From VBAS01 sp035292525 (GTDB lineage: Bacteria > Bacteroidota > Bacteroidia > Chitinophagales > Chitinophagaceae), in NCBI GenBank assembly GCA_035292525.1, contig DATDPZ010000120.1:1-5345 (forward strand): 5,345 nucleotides of DNA, read 5' to 3'. Made by a program: the position numbers and the translations under genes. Shown one piece after another: positions 1 to 5,345 of the stretch; position 1 is the stretch's first letter; every line of letters begins with the position of its first letter. The notes under the pieces are model-generated. The model was not told the DNA's origin. It saw only the letters and a list, made by a program, of their open reading frames with translations, and did not search any database.

Positions 1-830
1 ACACGTTGTTCTTCCGGCACAGCATTCATCAGGGCATGATATCCCCTGATATCATTTGAGTCGGGTCGGAGTTGAGGAATATCCATCAGGAATCCCAGAT
101 CTATTTTCAGATCAGTGCAAAGGGTCATATCTTTCAGAATACTCATTCGTTGCTGTTTAAAAGCAGGTCCGCGGTCAGCAGTATCGGCATAAAGTGTTTC
201 CGGTTCCGGAAAGGTTTTCTTACTGAAGATTTCGAGCCATTTTAATTCAGGAAAAAAATTACGGTGCGGGGCTTTGTGGTGTAACATCATGAAAAAAGGT
301 TTTGCCGGCTCTCTTTTTTCTTTTAACCAGCCCAGCGCTTCATCTGTGATCAGCGTAGTGGCATATCCATTATGCCGGACCGTATCCTTCGTCATAAGAA
401 TAAATTTTGTGGAATTATATAAACCCTGCCCGGGAAGAATTTTCCAGTAATCAAAGCCGGTGGGCAAGGAATGAAGATGCCACTTACCAATGAGAACGGT
501 TTGATAGCCGGCTACTTTTAAAAGTTTGGGTAAGGTTGTTTTTGAGCCATCAAAAGGGGTTCTGTTATCTTTTATTCCATTCAGGTGTGAGTGTTGCCCC
601 GTTAAGATCGTTGCTCTCACCGGGGAGCAAATCGAGTTTCCTACAAAACAATTGACGAATTTCATTCCTTCATTTGCCAACCGGTCAATATGGGGAGTAG
701 AAATAAGGGTTTTATTATAAGCGCTGATGGCATCTGCATCATGATCATCACTCATGATATAAATGATATTGGGTGGCTGACCATATACTGGCAGGCCAAG
801 TAAACAAAATAGTATAAGACGGTAAACCAT
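1..830 (-). CDS. Secreted S1-family (formylglycine) sulfatase, N-terminal part; 3' end outside window
   Basis: Reading leftwards from the ATG at 830-828, 276 codons are open to the window edge, so the C-terminal part is missing; family members are usually about 450-560 residues. Residues 1-18 form a short signal peptide (hydrophobic LILFCLLGL, then VYGQ), so export to the periplasm or cell surface is expected. The alkaline-phosphatase-like sulfatase fold is shown by the metal-binding start NIIYIMSDDH (21-30, Asp28/Asp29), the sulfatase signature CSPVRATILTG (68-78) with Cys68, Pro70 and Arg72 in place, GKWH (115-118), GFDYW (125-129) and HHKAPH (184-189). Cys68 would need conversion to formylglycine by a maturase not seen here. 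The overall pattern (SDDH..AISAY, GKWHL, HKAPH, a RG..KQQRMSI..DM..DLK stretch) resembles bacterial glycan sulfatases of the N-acetylglucosamine-6-sulfatase/mucin-desulfating type, removing sulfate esters from polysaccharides or glycoproteins. The exact substrate cannot be read from the sequence. The gene is divergent from the ATP-grasp genes and probably separately transcribed. Confidence 0.93.
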   Translation of the reverse strand, partial: MVYRLILFCLLGLPVYGQPPNIIYIMSDDHDADAISAYNKTLISTPHIDRLANEGMKFVNCFVGNSICSPVRATILTGQHSHLNGIKDNRTPFDGSKTTLPKLLKVAGYQTVLIGKWHLHSLPTGFDYWKILPGQGLYNSTKFILMTKDTVRHNGYATTLITDEALGWLKEKREPAKPFFMMLHHKAPHRNFFPELKWLEIFSKKTFPEPETLYADTADRGPAFKQQRMSILKDMTLCTDLKIDLGFLMDIPQLRPDSNDIRGYHALMNAVPEEQR

Positions 831-987
831 ATAAAAACTTTGATTGAAGTTAATCAATAACCATATTAAGCCGGCTAATGTCCTTAAGCTTTCAAATAAA
901 CAGCAATGTATTTTTTATTATATCAAGTTTATCTTTAAGTTTACATAGTTTTATTAAAAAAGCAAACTAATCCCATCTAACTCTTTC
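831..987. promoter_or_regulatory. Divergent intergenic region between the sulfatase and ATP-grasp genes
   Basis: This 157-base, strongly AT-rich stretch separates two outward-facing genes and must hold the promoter of at least the sulfatase and probably that of the ATP-grasp/SET unit. I looked for the Bacteroidota pattern (TTG near -33, TAnnTTTG near -7). On the plus strand, TATCTTTA (930-937) and TAGTTTTA (946-953) each differ from the -7 consensus at the last base, but neither has a TTG at the right distance. On the minus strand, TTTATTTG (complement of 892-899) is also one base off. No site is convincing. Neither gene has a Shine-Dalgarno sequence, which is normal in this phylum. Confidence 0.4.
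840..857. repeat. Small inverted repeat TTGATT-6-AATCAA upstream of the sulfatase start
   Basis: A perfect 6-base dyad (840-845 and 852-857) with a 6-base spacer lies 10-27 bases upstream of the sulfatase ATG. It could be an operator half-site pair or a weak hairpin in the sulfatase leader. Short A/T-rich dyads occur often by chance in such DNA, so the functional call is weak. Confidence 0.2.
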
Positions 988-2130
988 ATGCACGGAGCCG
1001 TGAAGCATAAGGATCTTTTGAAAGCTGAGCCGTATTTTATCTGGGTGCTGGCGCCACAGTTAATTACCGACGACCTGAATCTTCAGCACTATTATGATTT
1101 TGATGCAAACATCCTGGAGTTTTCGTCTGCTTTTGAAAAAATAAAACAGCCCTGGAAGTGGCAATATGTTACGATCAATAATTTTAAAAAGATCATTGAC
1201 CAGATTGCTGCATCAGCTAACGGGCATATTCCTGTTGTGTTTAATTTATGTGATGGTGATGAAGTAAACGGGGCGCCGGGTATATCTGTAATAAGATACC
1301 TGGAAGAGAAAGAGCTAATTTATACCGGTGCAAGAGAATCGTATTATCATCTTACCACTTCCAAGATTACAATGAAGCAGGCTTTTGATAATGCCGTTGT
1401 ACCCCATGCTCCCTGGAATACCATTACCGAAATGAACCAGGAACTGAAAGGGTTTTGTAAAAAAACAGGAACGCCTTTAATCGTCAAACCAGCGGTATCA
1501 GGCGGTAGTATGGGACTGGGCGTAAAAAATGTGGTAAGCAATGATGAAGAGCTTTCCGGTCTGGTGCAAGAACTTTATACAGGGTATCATGGCTGGGATT
1601 TTACATTTGGCGGATTAGTTGCAGAAAAATTTATAACCGGGCCGGAGTTTACCACTTTTATTGTTGGCTCATTTAACCAACCGGAACAAGCCATTATTTA
1701 CCAGCCGGTAGAAAGAGTTTTTAATAAAAGATTGCCCGAAAAAGAAAAATTTTTATCCTTTGACCGCCTTTGGGAAACATATGAATCAGAACAACCATGC
1801 GGCAACGGGGTGTACGAAGATTTTTACAATTATTATAAACCGGATCCCTCACTGCTTGATGCCCTTTGTAAACTGACATGGGATGCGTTTTGCGCAGTGG
1901 AAGGAACCGGGTATGGACGTATTGACATTAGAATGGATAAAGAAACCGGTGAACTGTTTGTGCTGGAAGTAAATGCCCAATGTGGATTGAGTGAAGATGA
2001 AAATTACACTTCCATAGGAGCCATGGTCCGGTTAGGAGAACATGACTTTAGTGATATGATCAACGCCATCATTGAAAATGCGTTGTCCACAAAACTAAAG
2101 AAAGTTACTGCTGAAAAATTTCAACAGTGA
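988..2130 (+). CDS. Stand-alone ATP-grasp ligase, D-Ala-D-Ala-ligase-like
   Basis: A 380-residue cytoplasmic protein without signal peptide or membrane segment. The ATG at 988 is the only plausible start: an in-frame TAA lies at 955-957 with no ATG between. Ddl-like ATP-grasp features appear in order: VFNLCDG (84-90), matching the substrate-side loop of Ddl; YTGA (112-115); the ATP-binding strand PLIVKPAVSGGSMG (163-176) with Lys167 and a glycine-rich loop; the hinge VAEKF..GPEF (211-221) with Glu213; RIDIR (311-315) with Asp313; and LEVN (326-329) with Glu327 and Asn329 as probable magnesium ligands. Known family chemistry is ATP-dependent activation of a carboxylate as acyl-phosphate, then attack by an amine to form an amide. 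The Ddl segment after the metal ligands (typically NTLPGMT) reads NAQCGLSED here, so D-Ala-D-Ala synthesis is unlikely and the substrates are unknown. The gene lies 56 bases upstream of a second, SET-fused ATP-grasp gene on the same strand, implying a shared pathway. An automated annotation as Ddl would be misleading. Confidence 0.9.
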   Translation: MHGAVKHKDLLKAEPYFIWVLAPQLITDDLNLQHYYDFDANILEFSSAFEKIKQPWKWQYVTINNFKKIIDQIAASANGHIPVVFNLCDGDEVNGAPGISVIRYLEEKELIYTGARESYYHLTTSKITMKQAFDNAVVPHAPWNTITEMNQELKGFCKKTGTPLIVKPAVSGGSMGLGVKNVVSNDEELSGLVQELYTGYHGWDFTFGGLVAEKFITGPEFTTFIVGSFNQPEQAIIYQPVERVFNKRLPEKEKFLSFDRLWETYESEQPCGNGVYEDFYNYYKPDPSLLDALCKLTWDAFCAVEGTGYGRIDIRMDKETGELFVLEVNAQCGLSEDENYTSIGAMVRLGEHDFSDMINAIIENALSTKLKKVTAEKFQQ

Positions 2131-2186
2131 TGCCACCGGTACTCCACATAAATAGTTTCAGAATTTATACCCAATAAAATGTTTGT

Positions 2187-3650
2187 ATGAAGATTTGTGT
2201 ATTACAGCCGGACTATTCCCCTTCCAAAGTGGATTATCAATATTATGATCCCGTTCGCAATCTTACGGACTTATTACCCGGCGCACAGGTAGATCATGTT
2301 TTAATTAATAAACTTACAACCTATAAGCAATTAAAAGAGCTTAAGAAAAAGGGCTATGATTGTTTTGTAAATCTATGTGAAGGCTATCCTGATTGGGAGG
2401 TTCCCGGCTATGATATTTATTTTAATGCCGAATTGCTGAATCTGCCTATCACCGGTCCGGGTTCAAAACTTTATGATGTACCCAAGCGACTGATGAAATA
2501 TGTGGCTTATTGTGAAGGGGTGAGAATTCCCGCTTATACATTATTAAACTCATTGGAGGATATTGAAAAAAACATAGCGCATTTAAAATACCCGTTGTTT
2601 GTAAAGCCGGCTCATATCGGCGACAGCATAGGTGTGGATGAACATTCGCTGGTAAATAATAAAGAACAGCTTTTATCAAAATGCGCATCTATTGTTGACG
2701 ACTACGGACCCCTGTTGGTGGAAGAATATATTGCCGGAAGGGAATTCACGGTGCTGGTGGCTGCCAATGCTGAGAATGAAAAAGAATGCACGGTGTTTCG
2801 ACCGGTTGAGTACATTTTTCCTGAAGGCAGGGAATTCAAAACGTATGCGTTAAAAACTTCAGAACTTCATCCTGATTGCAATTATGCCTGTGATGACCCG
2901 GAACTGGATAAGCAACTTCGTGAAGCAGCAAGAAGAATATTTATTGGCTTTGGCGGGGTGGGCTATGCCCGTATGGATTTCAGGGTAAATGAAAAAAATG
3001 AAATTTACTTCCTGGAATTAAATTTTACCTGTTCCGTATTTTATTCGGATGGCTATGAAGGATCGGCAGATTTTATTTTAAAATTTGATGGTATTGGAAA
3101 AGCAGGTTTTTTGCAACACATCATAAAAGAAGCCATTGCCCGCCATCAGCGAAAACAAAATTGTTTTGAAGTGCAGGGTAATTCTATTTCCGGTTTTGGT
3201 ATTTATGCCAAACAAGATCTTCCGGAAGGGCATATCGTTTTCAACGGAGAAGAAAAACCACAACGGCTGGTTACCCGGCGACATGCTTTACAAAACTGGA
3301 GCGAAAAAGACAAAGAGCATTTTCGTCGTTATGCTTACCCGATCAGTAAAGAAGTTTTTATTATCTGGGATAATGATCCGGAAGAATGGGCGCCGCAAAA
3401 TCATAGCTGCGATGCTAATTGTGCGTACGACGGATTAAATGTAGTAGCCATCCGCCATATCAGGAAGGGAGAAGAACTTACACTGGACTATGCACTCTTT
3501 CTTGATAAAAACATGGAACCCTTTCATTGCAATTGCGGTTCTGTAAATTGCCGCGGCCTGATTATGGGAATGCCCAATAACTCTGTTACTCATCGTGAAG
3601 CACAGCTGGTGAAAAGTAAAAAAACAAGGAAAGAAAAAAGCAACTCTTAA
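2187..3650 (+). CDS. Two-domain fusion: ATP-grasp ligase plus C-terminal SET methyltransferase
   Basis: A 487-residue cytoplasmic protein with two catalytic domains in one uninterrupted frame. Residues 1-320 are a Ddl-like ATP-grasp: VNLCEG (61-66), ITGPGS (88-93), PLFVKPAHIGDSIGV (136-150) with Lys140, VEEYIAGREF (178-187), ARMDF (261-265) with Asp264, and LELNFTC (276-282) with Glu277 and Asn279 as probable metal ligands. Residues about 325-458 are a SET domain: GFGIYAKQDLPEG (336-348), NHSCDAN (405-411), GEELTLDY (428-435, with the catalytic-type Tyr435), then a post-SET motif CNCGSVNC (448-455). Cys408 with Cys448, Cys450 and Cys455 could bind zinc as in eukaryotic post-SET enzymes. SET domains transfer methyl from S-adenosylmethionine to lysine or similar amines; ATP-grasp makes amide bonds. 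The tail (476-487) is rich in Lys/Arg. The start at 2187 is supported by the MKICVLQPD opening strand; an ATG at 2179 opens only a three-codon frame. The gene follows a paralogous ATP-grasp gene and precedes an acylphosphatase gene by 31 bases. The true substrates of both domains are unknown. Confidence 0.92.
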   Translation: MKICVLQPDYSPSKVDYQYYDPVRNLTDLLPGAQVDHVLINKLTTYKQLKELKKKGYDCFVNLCEGYPDWEVPGYDIYFNAELLNLPITGPGSKLYDVPKRLMKYVAYCEGVRIPAYTLLNSLEDIEKNIAHLKYPLFVKPAHIGDSIGVDEHSLVNNKEQLLSKCASIVDDYGPLLVEEYIAGREFTVLVAANAENEKECTVFRPVEYIFPEGREFKTYALKTSELHPDCNYACDDPELDKQLREAARRIFIGFGGVGYARMDFRVNEKNEIYFLELNFTCSVFYSDGYEGSADFILKFDGIGKAGFLQHIIKEAIARHQRKQNCFEVQGNSISGFGIYAKQDLPEGHIVFNGEEKPQRLVTRRHALQNWSEKDKEHFRRYAYPISKEVFIIWDNDPEEWAPQNHSCDANCAYDGLNVVAIRHIRKGEELTLDYALFLDKNMEPFHCNCGSVNCRGLIMGMPNNSVTHREAQLVKSKKTRKEKSNS

Positions 3651-3681
3651 TATTCTGTCCGGGCCATCAGAAAATAAAAGA

Positions 3682-3951
3682 ATGAAAACGATCCGGATGA
3701 TCATAAAGGGCAAGGTGCAGGGTGTTTTTTTCAGGGCTTCTGCAAAAAAAATAGCCGATCAACTCAATATTTCCGGCTGGATCAGAAATCTCCCGGACAG
3801 GAATGTTGAAATAATGGCAAGTTCTTCCAATGAGGCAGTGGAAAAATTTATTGGTTGGTGCCGGCAGGGTCCGCCGGCAGCAGAAGTAAAAGAAGTGATT
3901 GTTGAAGAACTGCCGGAGGAGTCTTTCCCCGGTTTCAGAATTAAAAAATAA
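3682..3951 (+). CDS. acyP: Acylphosphatase
   Basis: An 89-residue protein, the usual size for acylphosphatase, a small cytoplasmic enzyme that hydrolyses the carboxyl-phosphate bond of acyl-phosphates such as carbamoyl-phosphate or 1,3-bisphosphoglycerate. The first signature GKVQGVFFR (10-18) is complete, with the phosphate-binding loop and Arg18. The second signature region GWIRNLPDRNVEI (32-44) keeps the catalytic Asn36, but the usual Gly after Asp is Arg40. The C-terminal FRIKK strand (85-89) also fits. The ATG at 3682 places the first beta strand (TIRMIIKGKVQG) correctly. It sits 31 bases after the ATP-grasp/SET gene and 12 before the M1 peptidase gene, so co-transcription is likely. Because ATP-grasp ligases form acyl-phosphates, a link to the upstream enzymes is possible, but acylphosphatase is a common housekeeping gene. 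Confidence 0.93.
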   Translation: MKTIRMIIKGKVQGVFFRASAKKIADQLNISGWIRNLPDRNVEIMASSSNEAVEKFIGWCRQGPPAAEVKEVIVEELPEESFPGFRIKK

Positions 3952-3963
3952 AACAAAAAAATA

Positions 3964-5345
3964 ATGGTCAAGCGTCAACTAGCCTGCCTGCTTTGCTTTT
4001 TTATTTCTTTAAGTATTAATGTAAATGCACAAAACCTGAAATCGGGCGGGAAGTTAAAACCCGAACAGGCAATCATGGACATCCGTCATTATACAGTTGC
4101 ATTGAATGTGGACCCCGTACAAAAGTCAATAAATGGTTATACAGAAATTGATTTCATTCTTTTAAAAGAAACCAACAATTTGTTGTTTGATTTCTGGCAA
4201 GGGCTTACCATCAGCCAGCTCTGGGTAAATGGGAAAAAAGAAAACTTTCAACACACAGCAGACGACCTGGTAAAAATTAACCTGCCTCAATCGTTAGCAA
4301 CAGGGAAAGTAAAAGTAAAAATTGCTTACGGCGGCAAACCGGGAGTGGCAGAAAGAGCACCATGGACCGGCGGCTTTCAATGGGAAAAAGACACCAATGG
4401 TAATCCCTGGATAGCGGTTACCTGCCAGGGAGAAGGAGCCAAGATTTTTTTTCCGTGCAAAGATCACCCCAGCGACGAACCCAATGAAGGCGCCGAACTG
4501 ATTATTACAGTGCCGAAAGGATTGGTAGTAGCCGGCCCGGGTTTGCTTCAAAACGTTTCAACAAAAAAAAACAAATCCACTTTTCACTGGAAAACAAATT
4601 ACACTATCAGCAATTATTGTATCGTGTTTAATGTTGGAAAATACAAAGTAGTGAGCAGGGAATACACAACCATTGAGGGCAACAAAGTGCCGATGCAGTA
4701 TTATGTACTGGAAGAAAATGTTGATAAAGCAGAAAAACTGCTTGACCTCTATGTACAATCTACCCGGTTGCTGGAAAAATATTTCGGAGAGTTTCCCTGG
4801 ATAAAAGAAAAAATTGGATTGGCAGAAACACCGCATTTGGGCATGGAACATCAAACCATGATTGCTTACGGGAATAAATATCGTTATGAAAAAGTAGGCA
4901 ACACGGATTTTGACTGGTTGCTGCATCATGAATTGGGGCATGAATGGTGGGGAAACAAAGTTACCAATCGCGACTGGGCACATATGTGGATACAGGAAGG
5001 TATCTGCAGTTTTGGCGATGCGCTGTTTACAAGAGAATACGCCGGGGAAAAAGCCTACCTGAACAGGATGAAAAATATTGCTTTTACCCTGAATGGAAAA
5101 ATCCCGGTGGTGCAGGGCGAGGAAGTGGATAGCGACAGCGCCTATAAAGGACCGATATATGGTAAGGGAGCTTTCTTTATGCATTCACTGCGCTATATCC
5201 TGGGAGATAATATTTTTTTCCCGACCTTAAAAGAACTGGCCACCGATCCGCAATACACCTATGATAATACAGTGACCACCGACGATGTGGAAAAACTTTT
5301 CTCTAAGGCATACGGAAAAAACCTGCAATCTTTCTTTCACTTATT
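3964..5345 (+). CDS. Secreted M1-family zinc aminopeptidase, N-terminal 460 residues; 3' end outside window
   Basis: The frame is open from the ATG at 3964 to the window edge (460 codons); bacterial members of this kind are typically 550-650 or more residues, so the C-terminal part is missing. Residues 1-22 are a signal peptide (positive VKRQ, hydrophobic LACLLCFFISLSI, then NVNA before Gln23), predicting export to the periplasm or surface. The N-terminal beta domain (about 35-230) is followed by the substrate-binding motif GMEHQ (293-297) and the zinc motif HELGH (322-326). The third zinc ligand Glu345 lies exactly 18 residues after the second His, giving the diagnostic HExxH-x18-E. YGKGA (399-403) supplies the catalytic Tyr399. 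The enzyme would remove N-terminal residues from peptides. GMEHQ in place of the classical GAMEN marks a divergent bacterial subgroup. It starts 12 bases after the acylphosphatase stop, in an A-rich leader with no Shine-Dalgarno. The signal peptide places it in a different compartment from the upstream ligases, so membership of one pathway is uncertain. Confidence 0.95.
   Translation, partial: MVKRQLACLLCFFISLSINVNAQNLKSGGKLKPEQAIMDIRHYTVALNVDPVQKSINGYTEIDFILLKETNNLLFDFWQGLTISQLWVNGKKENFQHTADDLVKINLPQSLATGKVKVKIAYGGKPGVAERAPWTGGFQWEKDTNGNPWIAVTCQGEGAKIFFPCKDHPSDEPNEGAELIITVPKGLVVAGPGLLQNVSTKKNKSTFHWKTNYTISNYCIVFNVGKYKVVSREYTTIEGNKVPMQYYVLEENVDKAEKLLDLYVQSTRLLEKYFGEFPWIKEKIGLAETPHLGMEHQTMIAYGNKYRYEKVGNTDFDWLLHHELGHEWWGNKVTNRDWAHMWIQEGICSFGDALFTREYAGEKAYLNRMKNIAFTLNGKIPVVQGEEVDSDSAYKGPIYGKGAFFMHSLRYILGDNIFFPTLKELATDPQYTYDNTVTTDDVEKLFSKAYGKNLQSFFHL

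Noticed and set aside
526..720. Plus-strand 64-codon frame at the left end
   Set aside because: It is antisense to the sulfatase signature region and has no domain of its own.
988..2130. Annotation as D-alanine-D-alanine ligase (ddl)
   Set aside because: The fold matches, but the segment after the metal ligands differs from NTLPGMT, and the partner gene is a SET fusion and not a cell-wall gene. The name ddl would overstate what is seen.
2131..2186. Promoter or terminator between the two ATP-grasp genes
   Set aside because: No stem followed by a T-run and no spaced TTG/TAnnTTTG pair is visible. The ATG at 2179 reaches a stop after three codons.
3078..3250. Possible chimera or frameshift joining separate ATP-grasp and SET genes
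   Set aside because: The frame is continuous through the linker (residues about 310-335). Both domains are complete on either side, and the first half of the linker matches the C-terminal helix of the neighbouring ligase.
3136..3438. Plus-strand 100-codon frame inside the SET region
   Set aside because: It overlaps the SET domain in another frame and looks like a shadow, since the real frame carries all conserved motifs.
3964..4032. Possible lipoprotein signal (LAC at residues 6-8) in the M1 peptidase
   Set aside because: The Cys comes before the hydrophobic core and not after it, so the segment fits an ordinary signal peptide ending at Ala22.
4558..5184. Long open frame of 208 codons on the minus strand
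   Set aside because: It lies entirely antisense to the M1 peptidase gene, whose zinc and catalytic motifs prove the plus-strand frame. Its translation has no recognisable domain.

Overview
The window looks like a chromosomal segment from a member of the Bacteroidota, most plausibly Chitinophagaceae or a relative. That is an inference from four things: moderately AT-rich DNA, gene starts preceded by A/T-rich leaders without Shine-Dalgarno sequences, a secreted formylglycine-type sulfatase, and a secreted M1 peptidase with the GMEHQ motif. No RNA gene, mobile element or CRISPR array was seen.

Layout. Positions 1-830 (minus strand) hold the 5' part of a secreted S1-type sulfatase that runs off the left edge. 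A 157-base AT-rich divergent intergenic region follows (831-987). From 988 everything reads on the plus strand with short gaps of 56, 31 and 12 bases, as in one transcription unit: a stand-alone ATP-grasp ligase (988-2130), an ATP-grasp ligase fused to a C-terminal SET methyltransferase domain with a post-SET zinc motif (2187-3650), a small acylphosphatase (3682-3951), and a secreted M1 zinc aminopeptidase that runs off the right edge (3964-5345).

How the genes may work together. The core of interest is the pair of D-Ala-D-Ala-ligase-like ATP-grasp enzymes, one of which carries an apparently intact SET lysine methyltransferase domain. Both keep the ATP- and metal-binding residues. Both differ from true Ddl enzymes in the segments that bind D-Ala, so they probably form an amide bond between other substrates. 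Combined with a SET domain in one polypeptide, this suggests a cytoplasmic pathway that ligates an amino acid or peptide and N-methylates an amine, on either a small molecule or a protein. Acylphosphatase hydrolyses acyl-phosphates, the kind of intermediate ATP-grasp ligases make, so its position may be functional, but it could equally be a chance housekeeping neighbour. The M1 peptidase carries a signal peptide and probably acts outside the cytoplasm; a role with the ligases is unproven. No precursor peptide gene, transporter or regulator is visible in the window.
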